A DNA stretch of 64,000 bases from Styela clava (lineage: Eukaryota > Chordata > Ascidiacea > Stolidobranchia > Styelidae), in NCBI RefSeq assembly GCF_964204865.1, contig NC_135257.1, positions 2,480,001 to 2,544,000 of the forward strand, read 5' to 3'. This document shows positions 33,998 through 44,568 of the stretch, piece after piece (within the stretch, counting starts at the first letter, position 1; the number at the start of each line of letters is the position of its first letter). The position numbers were made by a program, and so were the translations under genes. The notes beneath the pieces were generated by a model, which was not told the origin of the DNA, ran no database searches, and saw only the letters and a list, made by a program, of their open reading frames with translations.

Positions 33998-34734
33998 GCA
34001 GGCGTTCTCAACCTGGGGTTCGCGAACCCCCAGGGGTTCACGAGAAGATTTTCAGGGGTACTTGGACGGCAGTCGAGTTTTTGTGTGTTGCTGTTTTTTA
34101 AGAGCCTTTACCAGGGCAAAATGAGTGTCGATTGAAACTAGATGCCAATTGAAACGTAGATTTGCCCTGATGTTGCGTTGTTGTGATTGTGACGCAACAA
34201 CGTGAAAGCCACGGCTTTGTCTTTGAAATATCAAAAGACAGCCTGCTGCGAGCATTAGAGAAAGTGATTATGCTTATTAAAACTTGGGAGAGATTTTAAG
34301 AATCCATTAGTTCGGCAGACGACAAGGGCAATAATATCAACACAAAGATTTTATTTAGTTACATCTGGTCAGACTCATGTGTGCAGACTCATGTTTTCGT
34401 CGGAAATCTGCAAGTGAGTTGTGAAATCCCATCGTTTCATTGAGGGACGCGCAAGTGGCCTGTCGCGTCACCTGTTACCAAATTTTCGAACAGTAAATTG
34501 CTATTCTGATAGTTGAAAATACGAAAATATGCCCAGCTCTACTCAATAACCAGTAATTGCTGACTCGATTAATGTTATGTGAATAAACTTGCTTTTTATG
34601 TTTCATGTAAATTTTAACGTAAATCGTAACTGGGCTGATAGTTAAGTTTCGCAAAAACGTTTGCGGCTCGCAGTGAATTTTTGGCTCGTTGCGGACTCAT
34701 TTAAGATCGCGGACTTGGGTTGGGAAACACTGGT
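33998..34734. mobile_element. second hAT-like element or fusion of hAT ends
   Basis: CAGGCGTTCTCAACCTGGGG near 33999 and, inverted, CAGTGTTTCCCAACCCAAGT ending near 34732 are hAT-type ends. The two ends are less alike than in the previous element and the flanking 8-mers match only partly, so this may be two elements joined. It contains the second copy of the 153-bp segment. Confidence 0.5.
34219..34371 (+). repeat. 153-bp direct repeat, copy 2 (copy 1 at 32906-33058)
   Basis: The two segments start GTCTTTGAAATATCAAAAGA and end TTAGTTACATCTGGTCA. I see one mismatch over 153 bases (TTAGTTAGG versus TTAGTTCGG). The surrounding sequence differs. This is a recent copy within neighbouring hAT elements. 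Confidence 0.9.
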
Positions 34735-35372
34735 TCATCGCAATGGGTCAAAACGTAAAATTATACTGAATATAAGGGCCGGACCATCGAACAACTCATT
34801 GCCCATACTCATAGCATAACGTCGACAGCGTCATTACAAATAAAAAAAAAAGTATTCGAAAATATTGGGATATCAAGTATCTTACGAGTCATGGGAATAG
34901 GTTCCGCGGGCCGTAAAGAGGCGCGCAGGCCGTATGTTGCACCTCTCTGAACTAAACTGATTCAACATATTATGTTTGATGGATTAAAAAAATACGATTC
35001 TGCTAACGTTAATATATATTGATATAAATATTTAGCTACTTGTTCTTTCTTGAATAAATACTTTATATATCTCCTCATTGTTATTATTCCAGTAATACAT
35101 GCTCACTTCATTCCTCATCTGTTATTTAATACTTTTCATTGCATAGCCATAGAACTATAGTGAGTTGCGCCTTCGTTTATTTCTGCCACATTTATCGCCG
35201 TGGAAATTTAATACGCATAAAATATGGTAATGCTTTCGTGCATTGAAGTTCTTGTTTAGATTTATAGCAAAGCTGGGCCATATCCTATGAGACCGTGATT
35301 TTTTCTAATTTTGTATAGCAAGGGATTTACGGATAATATTCTGAAAAGAACCTAGAAGACAAAAATCAATAG
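34735..35372. other. intergenic left of the BEL/Pao insertion
   Basis: No coding sequence recognised. The last five bases, AATAG (35368-35372), are one copy of the retrotransposon target duplication. Confidence 0.5.
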
Positions 35373-35843
35373 TATAACGGCTCAGCACCATACGATGGCG
35401 ATGTGCTCGTTAGGGTGATTGGAATAAATAGATCGTACAGGCACTTTATTTTTGATGACGCGGTTCTGTCTGAGTTCCTTTCAAAGTTCGAAACGATTGT
35501 TCAAAGATGTTTATTGTTGAGTCAAAATAGTAGTCAAATAATGATGAAATAGTTGTCAAACAGTAATCCGGTAAAATACAGTGCTATTACACAGGAGGGA
35601 CCAATAATAACTATATGAAACAGGAAAATAGAATTATATGATGTAAATTTAAACTACGCCTAATTAATAATACCAAAAGCCCCCCGATTGATTAAGATAC
35701 AAATTTATACGTCCTACCTCCAAGCGGCTCACGCCGAAAGAGATCCCGCCAACACCAAAATGGTCAGGGTTCAATGCCCTAAGTTACCGTTGCCAGTTTA
35801 GTCACAATAATAGCGGTCACCGTTTAGAATCATGACCGCTACA
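35373..35843 (-). repeat. 3' LTR of the BEL/Pao element (left copy)
   Basis: 471 bp. On the coding strand it begins TGTAGCGGTCATGATTC and ends CCGTTATA. Its start forms a stem: TAGCGGTCA and TGACCGCTA are inverted copies. It matches 42969-43440 apart from A/G at the ACTTT(A/G)TTTT site, T/C at ATTGT(T/C)CAAAG and one C fewer in the CCCCCC run. Confidence 0.95.
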
Positions 35844-36307
35844 TGGCTCCCCAAATCAGTTCCTCTCGTATGGAAGTACAAGGGGGACTGATTTCTACTT
35901 AATAAAAACAAACAAGAACCAACAGTGAAAACCAAAGTGAAGCTTCGCCGCCGGTGCACCATTAAGCATTTCAAATTGAATACCGTCGAACATAACGATT
36001 GGCTCCACCGTCGGGGAAGCCCACAAACAAGTACTAACAAGCGAAAATGAAAAAAACACTTTATAAGGTTATAAAGGTTACAAAACGATTGGCTCCTCCG
36101 TCGGGGAAACCCAAATACAAGAAAAACAAAAAGCACTTTATAAAATTACAAGGGTATCAAATTGTGAGAAAAGTTGTAAACTCGTCAATTACGTTCAATA
36201 GAAACACACAAAACATATGCAAATAGCAAAACATCAAAAAATTAATCAACTACTAACACAGTAAATGAGTAAAATCAAATTACTAACACAATAAAGGTGT
36301 AATGCAA

Positions 36308-39300
36308 TCAATCCTCCACAGACCTAGAACCCTCATTGGCAATTAAAAGAACAAGCTTGTGTACAGGCCGGTCTAAATAAGCTGTGACCCCAACCCGCTT
36401 ACCATTGGTTGTTAACAATCTTGTGGCAAGCTGAAGTCTTACTTTACGTACTAGCCCATCACCACTGGGGAAAACCTCAACAACCTTTCCTAATTTCCAT
36501 GAATTTCTAGGAGACCCATCCTCAATAACATGGACAATATCACCCAGAGCAAGATTTCTCTTTGGAAAGACCCATTTCTGTCTTTCTTGCAAAAGGTGAA
36601 GGCATTCTCGTCGGTACCTGTACCAAAATTCATTAACAAGATATTGTACACGTCTCCATCGTTTTAAAAGATACTGATCAGACTTTTGGAAATTACCTGG
36701 AGGTGGCAACAAAACCTTGGGCTTGAGTGTTAAAATGTGGTTAGGAGTCAGTGGTTCAGGTGCCAGAGGATCACTCAAATTAGCAACCGCCAATGGTTTC
36801 GAATTAACAATCTGCTCGGCCTCCACTAACACAGTGCGAAATGATTCTTCGCATAATATGTGACCAAACTGTAAAAACAGGGGCTCCAAGGCAGAACGAA
36901 CAGTTCGTATCTGCCTTTCAACAAAACCCTGCATATGACTCGAATTTGGCACCCCAAATTTGAAATCGACCCAGTCACATTCACCCTGTAAGAGAAAATT
37001 TTTGATCTTGACTTGATCAAATTCCTTATAAGCCTTTCTTAATTCGTTACTTGCACCAATGAAATTGCTACCACAATCACAGCGTAGCTGTTTCACAGGG
37101 CCTCTTCGAGCAGTGAACCTACGCAAAGCGTTGATAAAAGAGTCTGTGCTCATAGAATTCAGAGATTCCAGATGTACAGCTCGTGATGACAAGCAAATGA
37201 ATAAAATTACCCATCGTTTCAACATGGACCTTTTTTCTTTAATAAAAAAATGCCCAAAGATATCCATGCCACAATATGTGAATGGACTGTCCAAATCAAA
37301 CCTATCTTTTGGCAGGTCAGCCATCTTCTGGCCATGTGGGTTACCTCTAATTTTTTTACAAGGAACACAAGCATGTATTTGCTGAGAAACAGCAGAAGTG
37401 CCTCCCAAAATCCAATAACCAGATTGCCGTATAGCATTTAGAGTCATATAACGACCCATGTGGCCACCACGGACATGAAAATGGTGAATAATAATACTTG
37501 TGACATGACCTTTTCTAGGTAAGACAACAGGGTGTTTTACCTCAAACTCCTCTCTAGAGTTTCGAATTCGTCCCCCAACTCTGACAATGCCAGAGTTATC
37601 AAGGAAGGGGTCTAATCTTGAAAACCGGTTTTTAAATGAGACTTGATCTGAGCAATCAGAATTCTTTAGTACACTTAGATCTTTACTAAAATATGAACGC
37701 TGAAGGGAAAATATAATTAAATTTTCAGCCTGGCACAAGTCATCAGAAGTAACTTTCTGAAAGGCAGATTTAGGATTCTTGAGCAAATCCTTGTACTTAA
37801 TACAGTTTGCAACTGCACGTTTTGCTTTAAACCAGGATGAGAAAATATTAAGTCTAGAGATATCAAAATCTTTGCCAGAACAGTCAGCTTTGAAGGCGAT
37901 GGTTCGATGCACAGAGCATCCCTTCATCTCCTTCTGCACTTCTAAAATTACTTCATCATTCTGTTCAGGCTTTACTAATGGAGGAACAAATTTTCCTTCA
38001 CACCACAAAAACTCTGGCCCGTTCAACCACCTACAACCAGCATTTAGCTGGTCTGCTTGCAAGCCTCGACTCGCATCATCACTCGGGTTTGCCTTGGTAG
38101 GTACATGATGCCAGGATGATGGACTAGAAAAATTATGGATAGTTTGCACCCTATTAGCCACAAAAACATTGAAACGTTTGCTCTCATTTTGTATATACCC
38201 CAGTACCACCATACTATCGACCCAGAAAAACTCTGTGGCAATTTTCAATTTTAGTTCAGTTTTAACCAAATTACTCATTCTGGCAGACACCACTGCTGCA
38301 GTCAATTCCAACCTGGGAATTGTAACATGTTTCAACGGAGCAACTCTGGCCTTACCAATTACAAGGGCACAATGTGCTTTGCCACAATCATTAACCAGAC
38401 GTAAGTATGTACACTGGCCATAACCACTTTCAGAGGCATCAGAAAAGTGATGAAGTTCCACATGCTTGACATTACCAAAATTTACCGGCTTATAGCAACG
38501 ATCTACTCTCAAATTCACCAAATGACAAAGATCCTTTTGCCATTTTTCCCATTTCACCCTGAAAATCTCAGGAATGGGTTCGTCCCAGTCATAACAATCC
38601 TTGCACAAGGCTTGGAGGATTTTCTTACCCTCGAGAATGACTGGTGCTACCAGACCTATGGGATCATACACACTACTGACTGCGGAAAGAATTCCCCTCC
38701 TTGTAACGGGAGTAACCTTCGAGTCAATACGAAAACACAAGCAATCACTCTCCACTAACCAGTCCACACCCAGAGCTCTTTCAACAGGTAAGGGATCAGA
38801 TTTTGGGTCCAAACACTGCACACTAGGAGACACAGACAATTGAGGAACGCTTTCAAGAACCTCCCGACTATTAGACATTATCTTACAGAGATTCAAACCA
38901 GCACTCGAACACAAATTTGTGCTATTTTTTATCAACTCAATAGCATCCTCTGCATTTGGCTTTGAAGTCAGACCATCATCAACGTAAAATTCATTACGAA
39001 TGAAGTCTGCTGCTTCCTTACCAAAGGAAGACTCACCATCATCTGCAGCATGCTTTAACCCGAAACTTGCACAGCCAGGTGATGAAATTGCACCAAATAG
39101 GTGAATTTTCAACTTGTAATGGCATAAGTTACCAGTCATATCACTATTATCCCACCATAAAAAACGTAACAGATCACGGTGCGGTTCATCAACTAAAAAT
39201 TGATGAAAAAATGCTTTAATATCACACTTCACAGCCACTCTCTCCATACGAAATCTGAGCAAAATACCCAAAAGACTGTTCATCTGGTCAGGCCCAGGAA

Positions 39301-39805
39301 GCAAATAATCATTCAAACACACACCACCATATTTTGCAGAACAGTCAAACACAACACGAATTTTATCAGGTTTCTTTGGATGATACACACCCAAATGAGG
39401 AACATAATTCACTCTACCATTGCTCAAACTTACTTCATCATCAGGCACCCGTTCAGCATAATTCTCAATGATGTCCGACATAAATTTATAATAATCATTT
39501 TTGTACTTCTGATCTCGAAGCATACGCTTCTTCAGCTGCCCAAGTCTTTTTTGAGCAAGAGGCAAATTATTTGGAAGGTTGATTTGTTGGGATCGTAAAG
39601 GTAACGGAAGTTTGTAATGGCCATCCTTTTTAGTGATGCCATCTGAGAGAATTTTTAGAAACCTGTGGTCTTCTGCTGACATATTTTGTTGATTGCCACA
39701 GTGCTCAACAAAATCAGCATTAAACATCGAACACACCTGATTGGGAAGTAATACTTCTTTTACTTTAACTTCTCCACGGGATCGACTTTGGAAGTAGCAC
39801 CACAT
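36308..39805 (-). CDS. BEL/Pao pol: reverse transcriptase, RNase H, integrase
   Basis: An open frame of 1,165 codons; the first Met may not be a true start because it sits in the frame-change zone. Reverse transcriptase: RVVFDCSAKYGG (about residue 150), VKCDIKAFFHQ, and the catalytic FYVDDG (about 270). An RNase H region follows (HHFSDASESGYG, and later FFWVDSMVVLGYI). Integrase: a zinc-binding H/H/C/C module (HHFHVRGGHMGR, then CVPCKKI), then the core with Asp in YCGMDIFG, Asp in LRCDCGSNFIG and Glu in FVERQIRTV. The C-terminal part (KWVFPKRNLALGDIVHV) matches the DUF5641-type end of these integrases. The catalytic residues are present. Confidence 0.93.
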   Translation of the reverse strand: MWCYFQSRSRGEVKVKEVLLPNQVCSMFNADFVEHCGNQQNMSAEDHRFLKILSDGITKKDGHYKLPLPLRSQQINLPNNLPLAQKRLGQLKKRMLRDQKYKNDYYKFMSDIIENYAERVPDDEVSLSNGRVNYVPHLGVYHPKKPDKIRVVFDCSAKYGGVCLNDYLLPGPDQMNSLLGILLRFRMERVAVKCDIKAFFHQFLVDEPHRDLLRFLWWDNSDMTGNLCHYKLKIHLFGAISSPGCASFGLKHAADDGESSFGKEAADFIRNEFYVDDGLTSKPNAEDAIELIKNSTNLCSSAGLNLCKIMSNSREVLESVPQLSVSPSVQCLDPKSDPLPVERALGVDWLVESDCLCFRIDSKVTPVTRRGILSAVSSVYDPIGLVAPVILEGKKILQALCKDCYDWDEPIPEIFRVKWEKWQKDLCHLVNLRVDRCYKPVNFGNVKHVELHHFSDASESGYGQCTYLRLVNDCGKAHCALVIGKARVAPLKHVTIPRLELTAAVVSARMSNLVKTELKLKIATEFFWVDSMVVLGYIQNESKRFNVFVANRVQTIHNFSSPSSWHHVPTKANPSDDASRGLQADQLNAGCRWLNGPEFLWCEGKFVPPLVKPEQNDEVILEVQKEMKGCSVHRTIAFKADCSGKDFDISRLNIFSSWFKAKRAVANCIKYKDLLKNPKSAFQKVTSDDLCQAENLIIFSLQRSYFSKDLSVLKNSDCSDQVSFKNRFSRLDPFLDNSGIVRVGGRIRNSREEFEVKHPVVLPRKGHVTSIIIHHFHVRGGHMGRYMTLNAIRQSGYWILGGTSAVSQQIHACVPCKKIRGNPHGQKMADLPKDRFDLDSPFTYCGMDIFGHFFIKEKRSMLKRWVILFICLSSRAVHLESLNSMSTDSFINALRRFTARRGPVKQLRCDCGSNFIGASNELRKAYKEFDQVKIKNFLLQGECDWVDFKFGVPNSSHMQGFVERQIRTVRSALEPLFLQFGHILCEESFRTVLVEAEQIVNSKPLAVANLSDPLAPEPLTPNHILTLKPKVLLPPPGNFQKSDQYLLKRWRRVQYLVNEFWYRYRRECLHLLQERQKWVFPKRNLALGDIVHVIEDGSPRNSWKLGKVVEVFPSGDGLVRKVRLQLATRLLTTNGKRVGVTAYLDRPVHKLVLLIANEGSRSVED

Positions 39806-40221
39806 GCTAGCATCCTATGACTTACATAGCAATCATTATCATCATGGCAAACTTTTCCAATAACACCCCATCCAAGTATGGATCTTTGAGCATATGGCTC
39901 AGTTTCTAGACCGGCTATTATATCTCGAGGTCTGATAGCATTTGGTGCATTACTGCCTATAAGCATAGAAACAGGGAGATCTGGCATATATGGCATTAAG
40001 TGCTTGGCTACATCAGCTAAATGTTTCCACTTTTTGCAGACTTCAGATTTGGGAATTTGAGATCTCTTGACAGAGATCTCATCTCGGGTATATGCTCTGG
40101 GAACAGATATAATATCTTTATGATCATAACTAGAGACTTGGATATTTTTAAAAACCTTGCAACGAATTAAGTCATTGCAGCTGGACATAGTGGATAATGA
40201 TATCTGGGTGTCAACACCCTG
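39760..40221 (-). pseudogene. BEL/Pao protease-to-RT linker segment, cut off by stop and frame change
   Basis: Directly after the TAA at 40222-40224 the same frame is open again to a stop at 39760-39762 (first Met at 40188). It encodes the rest of the protease-like region and the linker (SMLIGSNAPNAIRPRDI, GWGVIGKVCHDD), which in intact BEL/Pao elements runs straight into reverse transcriptase. Here the next segment is in a different frame. The frame break lies between about 39762 and 39805. Whether it reflects decay or a programmed shift cannot be told from one copy. Confidence 0.75.
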
Positions 40222-42651
40222 TTACCCCAGTTGCTGTTGCAACTCACCTGTGATAAAACTTGTATTAGACTGGCCATCAAGAAGACAGTAACATAACACC
40301 TCTTTTGAAGTGTTACCTTTGACCCATACTGGGATAATCATGGATTGGTCTACACCATCATGTTGGTCAACTATTGAGCATACTTCAGAACAGAAAGATT
40401 GGTTACTTTCAGTCTGCTCTGGCTTATTGTCAACATGAAAACATGTCAAATGGCATTTATTGCACTTTCTGCAAGAAGCCACGTTTTTGCATGACTTTGC
40501 ACTATGACTCTTGGACATTTTCACTCCACAAGAATAACATAAAAAATTATCCCAGAACAGTTTCCTTCTTTTTACCAAAGAAATTCGTAAGAATGTTTGA
40601 CAATCACCAATTTTGTGAGGCCCATTACAATGCAAGCAACTATCTCGTGAAACATTAGTGCTAAAGGAATTTTTATTCATTCGATGACCATATCTCGAAT
40701 GATTAGACTTACTATTTTGCTCAGTATTATACTTGGACGGGTTGAAATTCTCATCAAAAACTGTCATCTCAGGACAATGCATCACTGAGGCAGGCTTTAA
40801 AATAAATTTTGCAAACTCCTCGAATGGAGGATATTTGGGGCAGTTTACCTCTAAGTTATCAGAGGTGTTTACATTAAACTTACACTTCCATTCATAAACT
40901 GACTCTTTCCACCTGTTAAACAATGAAGAGGGCAAAACTCTTTTGATTAACGCACATAGCTCTGAGGGAAAATCGAGAATTTTTAAATCCTCTACAACCT
41001 TTTTAACCTCAACAATTTGCTGAAGGAAATCAGAAAATGCCAACATGCCTTTTATATCATTTGGGCCAATTTTAGGCCATGATGCCAGTTTTGTTCTAAA
41101 GGCTATACTAATGACACTGTCATCACCATAGCGATCTTTTAAGGCCTTTTTAGCTCTTTCATAAGAATTCTCGGATTGTAATAAAAACAAACCTTCAACC
41201 ATACTTTTGGGTTCACCTGTCAAGTGACGTTCAAGCAGATTCATTTTATCTGCGTCATCAAGCAACCTTTGCTCAACTAGCTTTTTAAATGAACTCTCCC
41301 ATTGTGGATATTGCAATGGATCTCCATCAAACACCCTAACTTTGGCTACAGGAGCTCTTTGGACTGATAAAATGTTACTCATTAAATTGGTCATATCATG
41401 GGAAAGATTGCAGGTCTGTGGAGGAAGAGCAGCACTATTCACAGTGGGAACAGAGATATTATTATCATTACAATGAGTTGGTAAGCTGCCTGAATTGGCA
41501 GACACAGTGGTAGTTTGTGTACAACAGTTAAAGGGAGCACTAGCAAAACTAGATACATTTAAAACATTTTGTGATACATTAGAAACAGTAGGCACTGATG
41601 GACATGAATTTACATTAGGGGGTGGCAAAGAAACGCTACCAACATTTACAACACCAGTGGAAATGGCATCTTGGGAAGCACTAACATTAGCAATGGATGG
41701 TCGGGGATTGATTACAGGACTATAGCTCGATGCTTGGCAGGGAATATCAACAACAGTGGATAAAACTTGATCATGATTAGAAATATCTGAATTATTTAGC
41801 TCCATTTGAGGATTAATAACCATGCACGCTGAGGCCTCATTTAAAATAGGAGATGATTTTGAATTTGCATTAAAACAATTATTATTAGGACTGAAATAAT
41901 TATTTGCACCTCTCATTAGATCCACATCAACACTGAAAGGATTTTCGGCCTCTTCAGCTTGAAGACAAACTAGCGCTCTGGCTTTTTTCTCCGCTATCTC
42001 TTTTTGAATCTGAAGTTCCTTTTCTTGCTCCATTAGACGAGACTGTTGTTTTCGAATTTCTTTTGTGGCTTCCATCGCGGCAACTTCCTTTCGCAATTCG
42101 AAAAATTCCTCTTTTGCTGAGACTTTGCTTTGATGAGATGAAGATTTCACACTGGTTACAGATCGAGCAGAGCTGTGTCGCTTTGAACTTGGATGATACG
42201 ATCGAGAACATTGGGATTTTTCTTCTAACTCTAATATTTTCGCGCTAGCAGTTTCAGAAATTTTTACGATATTGTTAATACATTGCTCATAACGACACAT
42301 GAAATTATTCAATTCAGTTTCCAATAAAATGTTCTTCATATCTTTGACAATGGAAGATAAACTTGATTTGTACTGCACTAGTTTCAGAAACACCTCTTGG
42401 ATACCAGAACCATCTTTACATGTGACGAATGACAATTTGCAGTCTGTTATGCCCTCTGATATTTCACTTTCCACTTCATGGAAGGCTGATTTCAATGAGT
42501 TACTATTTTCTTCACTGCTAGTGGTGACAGAAGTCATTTCAGCAGCAGAGAATATTTTGATTGGTTTGCTTTTTAAAGTTTCACATAGGGATGAGATTTC
42601 CAAATCATCTTTTGAATTAGCAATATGATTTTGTTCAGATTTTGTTGACAT
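40222..42651 (-). CDS. BEL/Pao gag with start of protease domain
   Basis: The frame is open back to 42726, but Met at 42651 (MSTKSEQN) is the more natural start, giving 809 residues. The N-terminal half holds a coiled-coil-like, charged region (EKELQIQKEIAEKKARA). The middle, VRVFDGDPLQYPQWESSF onward, matches the DUF1759 gag region of BEL/Pao. It is followed by cysteine/histidine clusters (CLHCNGPHKIGDC, then CYSCGVKMSKSH), nucleocapsid-type zinc fingers. The end (CYCLLDGQSNTSFI) enters an aspartic-protease-like DUF1758 domain, where the usual catalytic D-S/T-G appears as DGQS. A TAA at 40222-40224 stops it inside that domain while the same frame continues beyond, so this copy is probably broken here. 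Confidence 0.88.
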   Translation of the reverse strand: MSTKSEQNHIANSKDDLEISSLCETLKSKPIKIFSAAEMTSVTTSSEENSNSLKSAFHEVESEISEGITDCKLSFVTCKDGSGIQEVFLKLVQYKSSLSSIVKDMKNILLETELNNFMCRYEQCINNIVKISETASAKILELEEKSQCSRSYHPSSKRHSSARSVTSVKSSSHQSKVSAKEEFFELRKEVAAMEATKEIRKQQSRLMEQEKELQIQKEIAEKKARALVCLQAEEAENPFSVDVDLMRGANNYFSPNNNCFNANSKSSPILNEASACMVINPQMELNNSDISNHDQVLSTVVDIPCQASSYSPVINPRPSIANVSASQDAISTGVVNVGSVSLPPPNVNSCPSVPTVSNVSQNVLNVSSFASAPFNCCTQTTTVSANSGSLPTHCNDNNISVPTVNSAALPPQTCNLSHDMTNLMSNILSVQRAPVAKVRVFDGDPLQYPQWESSFKKLVEQRLLDDADKMNLLERHLTGEPKSMVEGLFLLQSENSYERAKKALKDRYGDDSVISIAFRTKLASWPKIGPNDIKGMLAFSDFLQQIVEVKKVVEDLKILDFPSELCALIKRVLPSSLFNRWKESVYEWKCKFNVNTSDNLEVNCPKYPPFEEFAKFILKPASVMHCPEMTVFDENFNPSKYNTEQNSKSNHSRYGHRMNKNSFSTNVSRDSCLHCNGPHKIGDCQTFLRISLVKRRKLFWDNFLCYSCGVKMSKSHSAKSCKNVASCRKCNKCHLTCFHVDNKPEQTESNQSFCSEVCSIVDQHDGVDQSMIIPVWVKGNTSKEVLCYCLLDGQSNTSFITGELQQQLG

Positions 42652-42749
42652 GATTAGATGGTGGTAATCTAATTGCAGCTGATTAGACAGGATTAGGATA
42701 GGCCTACGCGGCCTTCTCAGCAGCACAACTTACTGATTATATGACGTTT

Positions 42750-42975
42750 TGCTGCAACACTTGCAGACTTTGACAATGCAGCAATGTGTTGGGTCTGTGG
42801 TAACACCCCACAATACTTCACTGCAACACTTGCAGATTTTGACAATGTCCTCCCGCGGTTTGATGGTGTATTTTACTATACGGAGCTTCTGTGAAGTTTC
42901 CGTACGACACTTTGCTGCAACACTTGCAGACTTTGACACAATGCCCTCCCGAGAGATATGTATTTTACTATAACG
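42750..42975 (-). repeat. leader tandem repeats of the BEL/Pao element
   Basis: CTGCAACACTTGCAGA(C/T)TTTG recurs three times (about 42751, 42821, 42914), with CCTCCCG following two copies. TGTATTTTACTATA(A)CGG appears at about 42866 and again at the LTR border. The array fills the stretch between the 5' LTR and the gag start. It may be regulatory or part of the packaging region; that is only a guess. Confidence 0.75.
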
Positions 42976-43440
42976 GCTCAGCACCATACGATGGCGATGT
43001 GCTCGTTAGGGTGATTGGAATAAATAGATCGTACAGGCACTTTGTTTTTGATGACGCGGTTCTGTCTGAGTTCCTTTCAAAGTTCGAAACGATTGTCCAA
43101 AGATGTTTATTGTTGAGTCAAAATAGTAGTCAAATAATGATGAAATAGTTGTCAAACAGTAATCCGGTAAAATACAGTGCTATTACACAGGAGGGACCAA
43201 TAATAACTATATGAAACAGGAAAATAGAATTATATGATGTAAATTTAAACTACGCCTAATTAATAATACCAAAAGCCCCCCCGATTGATTAAGATACAAA
43301 TTTATACGTCCTACCTCCAAGCGGCTCACGCCGAAAGAGATCCCGCCAACACCAAAATGGTCAGGGTTCAATGCCCTAAGTTACCGTTGCCAGTTTAGTC
43401 ACAATAATAGCGGTCACCGTTTAGAATCATGACCGCTACA
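42969..43440 (-). repeat. 5' LTR of the BEL/Pao element (right copy)
   Basis: 472 bp, the promoter-bearing LTR for - strand transcription. The right flank AATAG duplicates the base run before the left LTR. On the inner side, a leader repeat also carries TATTTTACTATA(A)CGG (see 42750-42975), so the exact inner border could be a few bases off. Confidence 0.95.
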
Positions 43441-43445
43441 AATAG

Positions 43446-43791
43446 TATTGTAACACTTTTGAAGTCGAAAACTGGTAAAATTGAGGCTTTCGATTTTGTT
43501 TGTCAATCCTCACTAAAGTATTTTTACAACAGCCTTCCCAAAGCATGATTCGTCCTTAATCTTCATGACCCTTATGATGTCATACATTGTGCTGTAAATT
43601 TTGATTCTAATATAATAAGAAACACGCAAATTACGTATTTACGTTTGCAATTATGATATCAAAATCGATCAAAAAAAGTTATCGAAACTATGTATCTGGT
43701 ACATGTTTCAATTAAACACTCGCCAATTTCGAACAATTTATTTTGGTAAGCACCCAGTATTTTTTGCATGTCTGCATAACATAACTGTTAC
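43446..43791. other. host sequence between BEL/Pao insertion and hAT element
   Basis: AT-rich, no coding sequence or repeat recognised. Its last eight bases, ACTGTTAC, are the probable left target duplication of the next hAT element. Confidence 0.45.
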
Positions 43792-44560
43792 TAGGGTTGC
43801 CAACTATGAAAAGTCTCAATAAAGGACATAGATTACCGTTTTGTAACTTGCAGGAAAGAACAATATAAAACAATGAAATACAAACTATATACAAGTTAAA
43901 AAGATATATTAAAAAATCTTCATGTTGGTTTCATTTAATGTTTATTTAACATTGACGCAATCAAACTGCATTCTGTGAACAGTTTAGTACTTTGAATCAT
44001 GCCAAATTTTATTTGAATGGATGCAACTTCATCAAATAGGTCAAACATATTCAAATTAAGTTTGTCTTTTAGCTTCAAATGCTCTACAATTTTCTAAGTG
44101 TCATATTTTGGAAAAAGATTATCCAAATGAGATAATTTTCCAAATGTTGAATTTTCATCAAAGTCAAATCTTTTTTCCAAATACGTTATCGCAGAGTTAA
44201 AAAATAATCTAAAATCTTAGAGACCAATTATACGTAGAATATTCAGTTATTGAACTAGAATTCACTCAAATCTTTTAGTGTTGCCACTATTGCCATCTTC
44301 GGAATATTATTGTAGAATATTTGAAATTGTTAATAAAATTTGTATTTCTTTGGCTATTTGAGCCGTACCAAAGCGAAATGAAAAAGAATAATTAAAAGCT
44401 TTCAAATACATAAACGGAGGCGATTTAAGAACGAAACAATATCAAACACAGTAACATGACGTTGGAAAAATTAAAGGACAATTATCATCTTAAAAAGGAC
44501 AAGGACAAAAATCTCAAATAAAGGATTGTCCTTTGAAATGAAGGACGGTTGACAACCCTA
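43792..44560 (-). mobile_element. decayed hAT transposon with transposase remnant
   Basis: The left end TAGGGTTGCCAACTATGAAA and the right end, read inward, TAGGGTTGTCAACCGTCCTT are inverted repeats. Flanking ACTGTTAC (43784-43791) and ACAGGTAC (44561-44568) agree at six of eight positions. On the - strand at about 43930-44200 the frame reads AITYLEKRFDFDENSTFGKL, then a stop, then further hAT-like sequence (LFDEVASIQIKF), so the transposase is dead. Confidence 0.75.
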
Positions 44561-44568
44561 ACAGGTAC

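Larger units (their letters stand above)
35373..43440 (-). mobile_element. full-length BEL/Pao LTR retrotransposon, recent insertion, frames broken
   Basis: Two nearly identical LTRs (35373-35843 and 42969-43440) bracket gag- and pol-like reading frames on the - strand. The target duplication AATAG flanks both sides (35368-35372 and 43441-43445). Five-base duplications, a DUF1759/DUF1758-type gag-protease region, and reverse transcriptase followed by RNase H and integrase are the known order of the BEL/Pao superfamily. The two LTRs differ by only about two substitutions and one C-run indel, which implies a young insertion. An in-frame stop (40222-40224) and a frame change near 39760-39805 interrupt the polyprotein. 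A purine-rich stretch with GGGGAG lies just inside the left LTR, where a polypurine tract is expected. No primer-binding site was identified with confidence. Confidence 0.95.
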
